A stretch of 64,000 nt of DNA from Echinostoma caproni (Eukaryota > Platyhelminthes > Trematoda > Plagiorchiida > Echinostomatidae). Shown piece after piece: positions 1 to 11,000 of this stretch (position 1 is its first letter; every line of letters starts with the position of its first letter). Both the position numbers and the translations under genes were made by a program. The stretch is from the NCBI GenBank assembly GCA_900618425.1, contig UZAN01039373.1, forward strand, positions 245,413-309,412, read 5' to 3'. The notes under the pieces were generated by a model. The model worked only from the letters and a program-made list of their open reading frames with translations, did no database searches and was not told the origin of the DNA.

Positions 1-165
1 CTACAAGGGCTCGCCACGAAGATGGTCACAAGACTCCATTATGATTCATACTTGAGGAGACTGCAGTCATTGGGTCTATACTCTGCTCAGCCTCGTCGGA
101 TTCGAGATCTGATTTTAGTGTACCAAAGATTACACAACTCCAACCACTCTTGTTGCCCACTTTGA
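1..165 (+). mobile_element. CR1-like LINE, C-terminal tail fragment
   Basis: Frame 1 is open from the first base to a TGA at 163-165 and encodes 54 residues. The peptide contains RATKMV-like (LATKMVTRL), YLRRLQSLGLYS and RRIRDLILVYQRLH segments. This is the conserved end of reverse-transcriptase ORFs in CR1/jockey-type LINEs, where ATKMV, a short spacer, RL..LGL.SL and RR.R.DLI..Y+ come just before the stop. The 5' part lies off the left edge of the window. It is a separate copy from the LINE starting near 1.15 kb, because it ends in its own stop and is followed by about 1 kb of unrelated sequence. Confidence 0.75.
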
Positions 166-728
166 CGTTTACATCAAACGTTCATCCACGGAGACTTCTA
201 TTATAGTTACTATTACAAAAATCGCGACTGCACTGTTAAATTCATGCCTTCGCCGTCAGAGTGTGCACTGTCTGGAATTGCTTACCATATTGTCGTTTGT
301 GCCACGATGATTGATTCTTTCCAGGTAAAACGCGTTACATTCCAACATCCATGAGCACATATAACACAACTGAATACATCATGTGGAATCATGTTCACCA
401 CTGCTACAGTTCAATCCGTGTAAACACCCTATGGGACAATAAAAGCATCTGTTTGTAAGTAATGCCCATAGTGAAACTTTGACTTGAATTGTTACTAGCA
501 TCATGAAGCCCCCACGCTGAGCAAAATAATAAAGAGTGGTATACCTAAAGCGTTTGTTGACCTCGATGACGCGACATACACATAATTAAACATAGAGGTG
601 CAAGAGATATTTGAAATATATTACCAAGATAAATTAATCCAATTATTCAAATTCACTGAGTGAGATAAAGTTGACACTTGTGCAGCGTTTTCCTGTCCTT
701 CTGCCAACCTTTGAATACATGTACAGAT
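166..728. other. No gene recognised
   Basis: AT-rich sequence between the LINE tail and the minus-strand reading frame at 0.7-1.1 kb. It may include the 3' UTR of the first LINE. No promoter, RNA gene or repeat was recognised. Confidence 0.4.
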
Positions 729-1145
729 TTATTGGATTCTGGGTTCGTTATTCGTCAGGTGATGCAGGTTTTGTGCAGGCTTTCGAAACGAAACCGTGAA
801 AACTAAATTGTTTGCTTGTGCTCTGTAACTGTGTTTACTTCCCACTCGCAGACGTTTTACAGAGGGGCTTTCGAAATTAGCCGCGCGGTCCTTTACATCG
901 TCGGACTCGGAACTACACAATTGCTCTTCACTGGATTTTATCTGCGATCCACGACCATTGTTTTTAAAGAAACTTTGTACAATTATGGTCATTCTAAATT
1001 CTGTGAAATACTCTGCCGTTTTCATGAAGCCACTTCGAATTTCCGGCCACGGGATTTTACCTTTTTTGACAAATCGGAGAGAAAAGAATTTACGGGAATC
1101 TAAAAACATTTCCCAGAGAACACCGAGCTGGATGGCAGGTCTCAA
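729..1145 (-). CDS. Unrecognised minus-strand reading frame head-to-head with a LINE
   Basis: A 138-residue open frame reads leftwards, away from the LINE that starts around 1.15 kb. It starts at TTG in a frame that is open further upstream, so the true start is unknown; the first ATG is at the MFLDS segment. The product is basic and serine-rich in its second half (SSEEQ, SSESDD), with a KRLRVGSKH cluster that could be a nuclear-localisation-like stretch. No domain was recognised. The opposite strand also has a 95-codon open frame here, so the open length may be chance. It could instead belong to an antisense or 5' portion of the LINE. Confidence 0.25.
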   Translation of the reverse strand: MRPAIQLGVLWEMFLDSRKFFSLRFVKKGKIPWPEIRSGFMKTAEYFTEFRMTIIVQSFFKNNGRGSQIKSSEEQLCSSESDDVKDRAANFESPSVKRLRVGSKHSYRAQANNLVFTVSFRKPAQNLHHLTNNEPRIQ

Positions 1146-1269
1146 TACGCAAACGATCAGATTTAGACATCTGCATTCCAGTAGTCATCAGTGGAAACGT
1201 GCGCTCCCTGATTAGTAATATGGCAGAAGTAATAGATTTGACAAGAGATATTCAAAGGGTGGAGTCGTA

Positions 1270-1521
1270 GTGTTTCATGAGAGCTGGCTCCACAACGAAA
1301 TTGATGATTACGTGGTCACAACTGACAATTTCTCCATCTGCCGAATTGACCGACCCGTTCCGGTTCACCACCGGGGTGGTGGTGTTATCACATACATAAA
1401 TGACAATTGGTGCAAATCATGCAAACAAGTGCTCATGTATTCTGATATTTTTATCAGCACCTCATTGTACAAATGCAGATCTAAACACCTCAATGACTGC
1501 CGAAATATTAGTTTTTGGTAA
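1270..1521 (+). pseudogene. LINE AP-endonuclease, N-terminal piece
   Basis: Open frame within the CR1-like element. It holds the ESWLHNEIDDYVVTTDNF region, an R-D-R step and RGGGVITYIND, which match the mid part of the APE-type endonuclease that nicks target DNA in LINEs. The frame ends early. The next endonuclease block continues in another frame starting near 1.5 kb, so a frameshift has disabled it. Confidence 0.7.
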
Positions 1522-1930
1522 TATTTACATTTCTTTTGCTTGTTCCACTGATCATTTCAATGAATTCACAGATATTTTCTCCGCCGCTTTACTAAATTAC
1601 ATAGACTCCTCCCTTTGCATTGTGTGTGGTGACTTCAATAGGTTTGATATCACGTTTTTGACAACCCTTGGACTACAAAACGTTGTTAAATTTCAGACCA
1701 GACTCGAGGCCTGTCTTGATTTGTGTTTTATTAACGACCTGGATTTATTTAACTTGCGCAGCCGTTCTCCTATTGGCACCTCTGATCATGCAACACGATC
1801 TACAGTAGATCTGATCATCAGTTTCATTCGATATCGTGTTCGTCGTCTTCGTCGGCGTCAATGTCAATCCGAAAATCTCACCAAACTAAGAGATATTAAA
1901 TCAGACAGATTTCTCTTTATTTGCACCTAA
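1506..1930 (+). pseudogene. LINE AP-endonuclease, C-terminal piece
   Basis: Continuation of the endonuclease in a different frame. Visible steps are CGDFN (metal/active-site region), LGLQNVVKFQTR, LDLCFIND and PIGTSDHA, where GTSDH is the terminal catalytic SDH of the APE family. The usual order and spacing are kept. An RRLRRRQ basic run and NLTKLRDIK follow, as in the linker before RT of CR1-type elements. Confidence 0.75.
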
Positions 1931-2200
1931 TGACCCTTCTATATTTTGTGATATTCTGATTAAATATTTGAAGTTCTGTTATGATACGTGCTGCCTGTGT
2001 AAAACTTTATACATACGGTCAGACCGTGTTTTGTCCCCTACACTTAAACAATTATGTCGGAAGAAAGAACAAACTTTCAAAGCAAAAGATACTCTTTGGT
2101 GAGAGACCATTTGAAAGCATCCAAGGTTTAACTGCGGAGATTAAACGCCGCTTATGTGCATGCACTACTGCCAAACAGAAATTTTCGGGATACATAGAAA

Positions 2201-3061
2201 ATGATGTTTCAGTTCTGCAGTCTCAAAACGTATGAGAATCTTCCAATTGTTAATGTGGACGATCTCAATCGTCAATTCAGCAATGCTGAAACCGACATCT
2301 CTCTTCCATTCAGAGCAGTCGTCCCTGCTCCCAATGTTGTTAATTCAATTACTAATCAAACAGAAGAATTCAAAACTTTCAACAATATGAGGTCTAATAA
2401 AGCATGCTGTCCTGATGGGCTGCCACCTGTTGTGCTCAAATAATGTTCAGTTTCTCTTTCGTCTGTTTTTACCGACCTACTCAACCGGTGTTTTACTCAA
2501 CGTTGCATTTGGGACTGCTGGAGAGTGTCTTCTACCACGCCAGTACCCAAAAGAGGACTGTCCAAGTTTTGCTTGATGGATTGCATTTCTGTTGGTTTGA
2601 AAGTAATGGAAAAGATTTTACTACGGAAGATGTTGCACCAGCTGAATGCACCTGATCCCGCTCAATTTGCACATTGCAGTTCCAGGTCAACCACTGATGC
2701 GTTGACATCCGTTATTCATTATGTCTCTTACTCCTTAGACAGGAAATGTGAAGCTGTTCGTGTTTGTTTCTTTGATTTTGGTGATGCCTTTAATTGTGTT
2801 GATAGGTACAAACTTCTTCACACTCCTTCTGTGAAAGGCATTCAGCCGGAGCTTACCAATATGTTAGGCTATTACTTCCCCATCCATTACAGCTTACTAA
2901 ATATAAAGGTCATAACTTTTCACTTTTACCCTCCACCCAAGGAGTTCTTCAAAAAGCTATTCTCTCTCCTTTCTTGTTCACAACTTATATTTCTTCAATG
3001 CCTGCTTTTGATGATTGTCTGCTCATTAAGTTTGCGGATGATATTGTGCATGGCATGAAGT
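2201..3061 (+). pseudogene. LINE reverse transcriptase, broken into frames
   Basis: RT motifs appear in order across three frames: the SNKACCPDGLPP block near 2.4 kb, the TPVPK/KVMEKILL block, the template-contact DPAQFAHCSSRSTTDAL stretch, FFDFGDAFNCVDR (motif A, first catalytic Asp) near 2.77 kb, a GVLQ-A-LSPFLF-type block near 2.94 kb and FADD (motif C) at 3031-3042. The catalytic residues can still be read, but frameshifts before motif B separate them from motif A. Confidence 0.75.
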
Positions 3062-3137
3062 TTCGATTTTCTCCGTGTACCCCAAACCTATGCAGAATAT
3101 TTCTCTGCTCACCGACTGGTCTTCGTAACATAATCTT

Positions 3138-3758
3138 ATGATGAATCCTTCTAACCATAATGAAGTTTTATTTAATTTGCTCAAGGGTGAGCAATATATT
3201 CATGCGATGAACTCTTGTCAGCATGTCATTATCAATGTTGAACAATTTTCCAGAGCATGCTCCGTTAAATACCTTGTAGTCACCATTTCCCGTAATCTTT
3301 CTTGGTCTCCTCCTGGCGTCCAGACATTTCGCAAAGTCAGAAAACTCACCTTTTACATTATTCCTTTGAAAATGCTATCTACCCCAACTCACTTAATAAA
3401 ACGTCTTCTTGTAACCTTCCCTAATGGCCGTATGCATCCCCAGTTATATTTAAGGATCTTATTATCAAAGACTTCAAACTCATACGCACATCCAACAAAC
3501 ACGTATGTCGATAAAGCGGCATATCTCATGAGTATGTTGTGCAGTTTATTATTTCACAGCAGCTTGTGGCTTGCCAGAAAACTTCTTGACCCATCTCATC
3601 TACTGTGCCCTCACCTTAGTCAATGTAACTCCACATCTATTACTCGCTCTATTTATAACCATAGAACAGCACGCACCACAACATACAAATCTTCCATGAT
3701 ACCGAACTCGGTACTGTTTCTTATCAACGCCGATCTTTTCATTAGGCCTCCTCAATAA
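3138..3758 (+). pseudogene. LINE RT thumb/C-terminal region, degenerate
   Basis: A 206-codon open frame after the FADD box. It begins near an NPSNHNEVLF segment (compare N..K.EVLF in the family), then SVKYLVVTISRNLSWS and RKVRKLTFYI, the usual region after the palm domain in CR1-like LINEs. After about residue 110 it no longer resembles the family well, which suggests further frameshift or decay. Confidence 0.6.
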
Positions 3759-3790
3759 AATCTTTGCTAAATTTCTCTCATTTGTTTGTA

Positions 3791-4454
3791 AATGTATTGT
3801 ATTGTACTGTATCATAGATGACTTGTGCAGGCGACTGTGCCCCACATTTCAGTCAAAATTGTGTTCACCGCTACAGTGGGATAAAACATGCGATGAAAAT
3901 AATAAACAACAATGATAAAACCTAAATACGTGTTCATCTTTGTAAGTTTAAAATCCGTTCTTTACGGATCCTCACCGTATCAGCCAAATAGGGGAACGTT
4001 GAGTTGCGGTAAATGTTTATGTAGAAGGGCAAGCATCGAAAATTTGATTGGGTTGAAGCGTGGGAACGGCAAGCAGATAAATCGGGATTGAGTGAATGAC
4101 TGGGATTATTGAGTATTTTTGAGAGAAGTTCTCACATAAAGTGATATGCAAATTACACAATCTTGTGATCAGGGTGTTCAACGGAATAAGAAAAACACGG
4201 TTGATGTAAAGTACCGTCATCCGTTTTTTACCATGCAATTTCTACAGGGGAGTGATTGTATAGTAGCTGAGTGTTCATCCCCCATGGGGCAAATTCAGGC
4301 CGCTTCTTGACTTGACTTGATATGTGTTTAGAAAGTTTCCAAGTAATGATCTGAATGCTCCCGTTTCAAAGCCATATTTCCGGTGTACTTTTAACAAAAG
4401 AATCTGTCTGAGAATATTTGCACTTTCAAGATAGAATAATGATGGCTTCTTCTA
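3791..4454. other. No gene recognised
   Basis: AT-rich sequence after the LINE 3' end. No repeat or coding segment was recognised. Confidence 0.4.
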
Positions 4455-4512
4455 ACCTACAATCGAGTTCCCGGATGTGAGCTGCCGTACGCTAACCACG
4501 AGCCAATCAAAT
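4455..4512 (-). repeat. tRNA-like short repeat (SINE head)
   Basis: On the minus strand a box A-like TGGCTCGTGGTTAGCG (4490-4505) is followed about 17 bases later by a box B-like GGGAACTCGATT (4461-4472). Order and spacing are those of the internal RNA polymerase III promoter of tRNA genes. Acceptor pairing is not evident, so this is more likely a decayed SINE head than a tRNA gene. Confidence 0.4.
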
Positions 4513-5507
4513 CTACCTGTGAGCATCACGTCAAACAGAAACCAGGATTTATAGTGATGTTAAGAGCTGCAAGAGAATCCTCAATGAAGATTTTCCAATT
4601 CTAACTGTGACTCACTTTCAAACTTACTTCTTTGAAGAATCATTTCTGATCGTTAAACAATTGATTAGTTATCATCAAGTGAATTTTATTGAACACTTGC
4701 AAAAGTCTGCACGTTATTCAGGGAATTCATTTGCTCGACGCTGCAGCGTAACAGTTGATAATATGTTCTATTTTGCCGTGTTTTTACCGGTTGCTTGTGT
4801 GTGTTCAGACCCAAGAATGGAGACACTTTAATCATCACTATGGCACAGGCTCTAGCAATGGTGCTACAAGATAATGGCACCAATCGTCTCACAATAATAA
4901 ATCGTGTAGATCAATCAATTTTTCATTGTTCTCACAATAAAACCACGCAACTAGAGTAAAGTAAATGATTCTTTATCAAAACGTATTTTTATCTTTAAAG
5001 TTTTGTTCGTAAGGAGGAAATATGAACTTATATTTGGTCGTAAAACAGATACTCAGGTTTTAGTATAGAGGAGGGGAATCAGAATGGACCGTACGTCAAA
5101 GTTTTGAAGTCAACCAACACTTATGAGGATGTGGGACCCACACTGTACAATCAAAACATGGCACATAATTCAGGGGTGTGTCAAAGATGCTGCAAAGTTG
5201 TGGCTGCTCTGAATGTAAAGGAATCACTCAGATGGAAATGAGCAAAACGTAAAAACCTGTTATACAATTGATTCAACAGATTTTGGGTGAGTTCAATACA
5301 TCTCATTCATTTTTACTACTTATCATGTCCAACTTTTCGCCCAATGTGCAGGAAAGATTTGTTACGTAACACAAAACTGGCTATTCTATAATTGCATGTG
5401 CAGCACACACAAAAACAGTTTTACCGATGTTTGAATTGGAGACAAACATTTTTCTCTCACAAAGATGGGACGACGTAGCATATTGATTTGAACTGACTAT
5501 CTTTGAA
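4513..5507. other. No gene recognised
   Basis: AT-rich, with only short open frames on both strands. Nothing was recognised. Confidence 0.4.
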
Positions 5508-5697
5508 ACACAATCCTCGGTTCATCGATTCAACGATACACTCGAAAGCACTACACTGAAGTTCCGCTCTTATTAGAGCACATCTGTAGTGCACATGCAC
5601 CGTTCCGTCCGGGATTTGAACTACAGATCCATCGCATGGAAGGTGTATACGTTACCACTCTGCCAACCTAACTTGGCTGAACCCAATTGCCAATTGA
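5508..5697 (-). repeat. Hammerhead SINE (Sm-alpha-like), left arm of an inverted pair
   Basis: Reverse complement of the copy at 5783-5969. Reading on the minus strand: a tRNA-like head with box A-like GGTAACG and box B-like GGTTCAAATCCC-type sequence (plus strand GGGATTTGAAC near 5611), then a 45-base hammerhead-like segment at 5592-5548, then a tail with GAATCGATGAACCGAGG. The ribozyme core is altered: CAGATGTG replaces CTGATGAG. Stem I arms are still complementary (GCACTA with TAGTGC). This matches the architecture of tRNA-related schistosome SINEs with hammerheads, but this copy is probably inactive. Confidence 0.75.
5548..5592 (-). ncRNA. Hammerhead ribozyme-like motif, decayed
   Basis: Same 45-base length and layout as the motif at 5886-5930, on the minus strand. 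Stem I GCACTA/TAGTGC is complete. Stem II GCTC...GAGC is complete around TAATAA. The first core is CAGATGTG instead of CTGATGAG and the second is GGAAC instead of CGAAAC. Both changes hit invariant positions, so activity is unlikely. Confidence 0.6.
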
Positions 5698-5782
5698 TTT
5701 TTGTTCAGGCGTCGTCTTCAGTGATAGTCAGTTTATTTGGCCCGACAAGAACAAAGCGACACACAGATGACAATCTGTCAAC

Positions 5783-5969
5783 TAATTTGGCTCAGCCAGT
5801 GTATGAGCTGGTTGGGACAGTGGTAACGCACACGCCTTCCATGAGATGGGTACAGAGTTCAAATCCCGTACGGGATGCTGGATATGCACTACTGATGAGC
5901 TCTAATAAGGGCAAAACGCGAGTCTAGTGCTTCCGAGTGTATGGTTCAATCGATGAACTGAGGATTGTG
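5783..5969 (+). repeat. Hammerhead SINE (Sm-alpha-like), right arm of an inverted pair
   Basis: Starts near GGCTCAGCCAG. Box A-like sequence is GGGACAGTGGTAACGCAC and box B-like is GAGTTCAAATCCCG (about 5856-5869). It then holds a 45-base hammerhead-like segment at 5886-5930 and a 3' tail ending GAACTGAGGATTGTG. Pol III-type head plus ribozyme is the known layout of Sm-alpha repeats in schistosomes; membership of that family is inferred. It faces the copy at 5508-5697, with about 85 bases between them, so a transcript through both would form a long hairpin. Confidence 0.8.
5886..5930 (+). ncRNA. Hammerhead ribozyme-like motif, one core change
   Basis: Stem I is GCACTA (5886-5891) with TAGTGC (5925-5930), a perfect 6-base match. 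The core CTGATGA follows stem I directly. Stem II is GCTC/GGGC around TAATAA. The second core is AAAAC where the hammerhead consensus is GAAAC. A short stem III region, GCGA, then the cleavage-site GTC precede stem I. Topology is type I, as in schistosome hammerheads. The G-to-A change in GAAA would be expected to abolish or greatly reduce cleavage. Confidence 0.75.
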
Positions 5970-7624
5970 CGTGAAGATGAAGTCCGAAGGATAGACAGTT
6001 CAAAACAATAAAAATCCGTTATTCCACACTACTACTGACAAGTAACTGTAAGTTAAATGCAAAGTACCCTATTGAATTTAAAATCGTAAAGCCCTTTAAA
6101 ACGAGGCTCAATGCGCATACAAGCCTTAAATAATAAACGGACCAAAGAGCATATCCTCGGTTGAAGAACGCCCATCTTTGCACAGCTAAAGCTTTCAATG
6201 ATTCACGCCATTTAATCAACGGTTTGGCAGTGTTACGTAATATTTGGATGAGCGGACAATAATGGCTGCAATCGATACCGAATTCTCGGATATATATGTT
6301 GAGTTCATCCTGTGAGCTAAAATTCTTTATTTGGTATTACTAAAAACAATTTATTGTAATTTCGATCAAAAATAGTGAATTACTCATCGACTACGTTACA
6401 TTCTGATTCTTCCATTGCCTAGCTAGAACTTGAAGTACAACCTGCTTTCAATAATACAAAGAATGGCATAGGCTTGATCCACAGTTACTGATCTCTGTGT
6501 TTAATGGTGTCAGCAACCATGAATGGTACCGATTGGCTTATCCGTAAACGCTTCGATACAAACCGACGGGGAAGGGATCAGGGAAAAAAACATGCAGATA
6601 TTACAGAAACCTTCTCACTGAGTACACCCTATCAACGGAACTCTTAGTGAAAACCCATCCTACTGGCTGAATCATCATTGGTCTCTAGTCCAAAAAGTAA
6701 ACAAAATCATGGCAGTTATATGCAAATATCAAAATAATGCGTTCATTATAAATAAAGTAGAATTCCCGTGTGATCCAGTTTCAATGAACTGTGGGAAAAG
6801 CGACCAAAAAAATGTGAACTGGACCTCTTCCTTCGCAGTATAATCATAAGCATATACATAGCCGTCATTATTATTTCAAAGGATATTTTTTATAATTTGA
6901 TCATTATTATACTATTGCGATGTAGGTTATATAATGGCACGACTCACAAATGTGTTCCATTGTTGACTGGGAATTACTTTCATTTTAAGTGAATCCCGTG
7001 TGTAGTATTTGATCTGTCCTTCCTCAGATCAATGGAAACTTTGAAGTGTATGGCTTTACGGATGATGTACTTTTTCTAGTACTTCTTACGCGTAATCGGT
7101 CCCGGATCATTTTTCAGACACGTGTAGAGAATAAATCCAAAATTGTCCACGTGTACACACTCGTGTGGATCACAAGATAAACCCAGGTTAATCCGAGTGA
7201 TTTTTCCGCACCAGGATCCAACGCAGATTATTGTTTTTATTTGATTAGTAATCTGTTACGAAGCCATGAACTTATCAAAAAACGAGTCAGACAAGAAAAA
7301 ATATATTAATTTTTCGGATGATTTTTATCGGCTAAATTTCTTTTAAATTTATTGAACATATCAACATACAATCCGTTTTCAGAACTGGAGTTGTGGCCAA
7401 ACAGAGGCCAGATAAGGAACCGCGGAAATGAGAAAGGCCGCTGGTGTTGGACACATTTGAACTCAGGACTTCCAGATTACTGTTGTGATAACCTCGTCAA
7501 CATGACTACTATCATTCAAAGTTAAATCTATGCAGCAAACCAAACCAAATTATGTTTGGCACCAGTAAACAAAATCAGCAACCCATCATCGAGTGATATG
7601 TATTGCATATAGGTATTTGGGGTT
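5970..7624. other. No gene recognised
   Basis: AT-rich sequence with short frames only. No repeat or RNA gene was recognised. Confidence 0.4.
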
Positions 7625-8002
7625 TCATTTAGGTAACCGCACGCAACTGAAAATCTCCAAAGCACCTACGAACGAGTTCATTACCGGTAAAAAAATGGTA
7701 ACGTAATATTCATGGATATAGGGATGTATCACAGAACGGTGGATAATAATAATTGTTTTTTGAGCTGTACAGGTAATACCACAATAGGATTCAAGGAAAG
7801 GATACAGGCTACGGTGCCCTGACCACTGAACAGTCCAATTTCTGAAGATCATTGGCGTGGCTGATAAGTCCCCGCAACTGATCAAGCAGCCTACAGTGGT
7901 TCCAATAAACGCTTTCTTCATCGTTAACTGATTGAAAGCCGACGAAAATTGTGAGGCTGATATGGTGATGCTAGCGGAAAAAATATGTGTAAGTGGACAG
8001 CT
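7625..8002 (-). CDS. Candidate internal or terminal exon, product unknown
   Basis: On the minus strand, CGTAATATTTTACAG at 8017-8003 is a good splice acceptor. The frame beyond it (phase 0, starting SCPLTHIF) stays open for about 125 codons to a stop at 7625. The peptide has many hydrophobic and aromatic residues (AFIGTTVGCLISCG, RNWTVQWSG, SYCGITC, HEYYVTIFLPV). A possible donor ACCG/GTAATG lies near 7680. No family was recognised. A transcript or a homologous protein would be needed to call this a gene. Confidence 0.35.
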   Translation of the reverse strand, partial: SCPLTHIFSASITISASQFSSAFNQLTMKKAFIGTTVGCLISCGDLSATPMIFRNWTVQWSGHRSLYPFLESYCGITCTAQKTIIIIHRSVIHPYIHEYYVTIFLPVMNSFVGALEIFSCVRLPK

Positions 8003-11000
8003 CTGTAAAATATTACGGAGATGCACGTCGGGTTACGAGATGACAAGTGAGGTTATTTTTGAGGTTTCATTGATCGTGACATGGTATTAAATTGTAAATG
8101 GAGAACAACAGCAATGAAATATATAACCACCAACACATATCTGTGTCGTATAAATCTCCTCAGATCACGGTAGCATGAGCGAGTCATCAGCTGTGGGATT
8201 TATAAGGTACCAAGACAACCTAATGAAACTGAGGCTGACTGAGCTAAAGTGGTCCATGGCCAGGCATTCAGTCAAAATATCTCAACATAAAGCAGTAAAC
8301 CCAATAATACTAAATCACATATAGTCTTTATCGCTGCCCATATGTCCTCAAACACCAGTCATTCTCTGCGACTTTGTAATACGCTATATGTGGAATACAA
8401 TGTGCAAGATCTGGCACAATCAAGGATCCATTTAGCTAGATCGATAGAAATGCAGCAAAGATAAGGTTCGTCCCTACTTACCTTTGTATCCAGTCTCTCT
8501 GGTCAAGCCTACTCGCTTCAATGAGTGCATCTCATCTGTAAGACGCATCACAGCGTCAACAAACTCTATTAGGGCTACTCGGTACTGGGACAACCAATCA
8601 GAGAATGGATAGCTGAGCTCAGAAGGTTTGGATGAACGGAAAAGCAATCATGATATTTCACAACAACCCAGTCAATCAGTTTTTCTATATGTACATTCCC
8701 ATAACCCCTCTGTTCTAGAAATAACCGGGCTTTTGAACAATAAATGAACTTCTACACGCTTCCAGTTGTGAGTTGTTTCACTATCGGTAGAATTGTTTTC
8801 TGTACGAAAAAACCAATCATTGAACAACTATGTTGGAATCCATTATAAAGACTAATCTGAGCCGTTATATGAGAAAGTACTCATTCGAAAAATCAAATGT
8901 AATATGTGAGACTAATGACATCTACCAAGACCCACATAATAAACACGGTTTGGTGTAAGGCATTACATTGTAAATAATAACGTAGCCCCTCATTTTCATA
9001 GATAGAGTGCATCTCTGAAATTCATTGATTATGATGCGTAAACGACCTTTTCTCATGCATCTCCATCATAAGATGAATAGCACACAATGCAGTGAAAGGC
9101 TGCTCGTACAAAACGGAACAATATCCCAGCTGATCTCTACCTGGGAAATCGATGGTACCAAAGTATCAATGATATGATCCATCTGCAACCGCCAGAGAAC
9201 TCCATTTCCTTGAGTCTTCTAGATTAGGCTTTTGCCCAACTTCGGTTACGCTGTAGAGAAGAAAGATATCAAAGCTTTTACGTTACCATATTTAAACCCA
9301 CTCTTCTAAGGTTTGTGCAATCACGTCGATAAATGCAAACAAATTCTGATATTCGCACATGAAGTATCAGACAAAACGTTCCATAATTGTTTTGGTATAT
9401 AGACTTTCTTCATTTTTGAAAATGGTTGACAGATTAACATTTAAATCTCACATTTCACGATATTTCGGAAATCGGTTCGCATTGTTAATCCTCTCTTGCA
9501 TGCTTGGTTCCGGTGTAACAGATCATGGGACGCCTGTATTGAAAATATTTACGTGCAGTGCTTGACATCGGGGGATTTCTGGCCACAACTGTGTGACTGA
9601 CATGGACCCAGGCTTAAGTATTCTCCACGCCAGTTGCAAGTGATTGATACGCGTCAAACGGACGGACCAATTCGACAGAAATTCTAACTTCAAAATAAGT
9701 TTTACCAGCCACCCACCACTAGAGGCACAAACAGACCTAGCACATTTTGTTAATCATTTATTACAGCACATACTGATGATTGGTTGTTAAACAATCATGA
9801 TAGCAACCATTGTGGCATTCCAAGAGCATCATGCACGAGTGCGCGCGTTAATGAGTAAAATCGACAGATCTGAGCACAATGCGGTTATTTTAGGTGCTTT
9901 TATTGCAGTCTGTCTGGGTTCACGTTGAAGTGAAAGTGAAGGAAGGACATGTAGCATAATGCTGAAATTGATACCAGAAACTCGTAATAGTGGAGATGCA
10001 AACGAGGATCTGAGCAGGACCTTACCTGTTGCGTCCTCAGTTAAGAGAAGACTTGCGGAGGCTGGAACCTGCCAGTTCCCAGAATCACCCACCCGTACTT
10101 CACAAAGAGGTCGGAACTATTCGGTTACATTTTGAAAGTTCGATTGGTACTTTAGGAGAAGAGCTGAATACAAGAATGCGCTCCACTGCTTACTTCTTTT
10201 TTTTCTACATACTAATTCAATGATCCTAATGATTTTACACTCGTCAATATCTTGTGTTTTCTTCAACAGTTCCCGAGCTACTACAGCTCTTATGTCCAAT
10301 GAATAGAACATTCCAGGTGGAAAAGTAAAAGCTGTATTCTCATGTGAGCAAACTGCATGCTTACGATGAAAACACAGAGTACAATACCTTGCAGGTTTGA
10401 TGTAGATAATCCATAACAGTCAACCGTCAAATCCTATCAACGGCCGAAGTGTGGGGATTCAGATTCATCGACCGAGTAAACATAACCAATCTGTGCGAGC
10501 ACTTAGTCTCTCCTTACCCACTTCATTTACTCTAACACGGACACAACCACTAGAACGTTTGACACTGTGATCGATTTCCGACGAGCACACAGGCACATTG
10601 AATGGAGATCTGAAACACAATGGCGGCAATTCCCCAGCGTTTTTGTTCCTGGTGTTTGTCGCACTTAATGTTATATAATATAATGATAACAAATAACTGC
10701 AAACAGCTTGTTCACTAAGCGGTGTCATTCGCGATGTTTTCTTGAGGAATTTTCAGAAATTTTAATATTGATTTACTTTAAAAACGTTACAAACTTGTTA
10801 GCTGGGGTCTCTGGTGTATGACTGATTGCTTGAACAAAGGATTGCGCATAATGGTGAACTTTGAATAACGGTGGGTACTGGTTTGCCACAAGTGACGCTT
10901 GTCACATTTGAGCTTTCCACTTCTGCCGGCAACTAATAAAATACTACAAAATCCATGCATGATATATCAGCATTTTCAAATAGTTAGTTTCGGACTGTGA

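Larger units (their letters stand above)
1150..3790 (+). mobile_element. CR1-like non-LTR retrotransposon, frameshifted, near full length
   Basis: Several + strand frames read in order as one LINE polyprotein. The AP endonuclease comes first: a GNVRSL-like start near 1.19 kb, then ESWLHN, a DRP segment, RGGGVITYIND near 1.27-1.41 kb, and GDFNRFD, LQNVVKFQTR, LDLCFIND and PIGTSDH near 1.63-1.79 kb. The reverse transcriptase follows: NKACCPDGLPP near 2.4 kb, TPVPK, KVMEKILL, DPAQFAH, RSTTDAL and FFDFGDAFN near 2.53-2.80 kb, then an intact FADD box at 3031-3042. A thumb/connection part (SVKYLVVTISRNLSWS) is near 3.27-3.31 kb. Frames change at least six times, so no full protein can be made. Probable 3' end near 3.79 kb. 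The SH.LRRL/LGL tail seen at 1-165 was not found clearly here. The family is assigned from motif order by eye. Confidence 0.85.

Noticed and set aside
10465..10728. Minus-strand 87-codon frame as a gene
   Set aside because: No family resemblance or splice context, and its length is not unusual.
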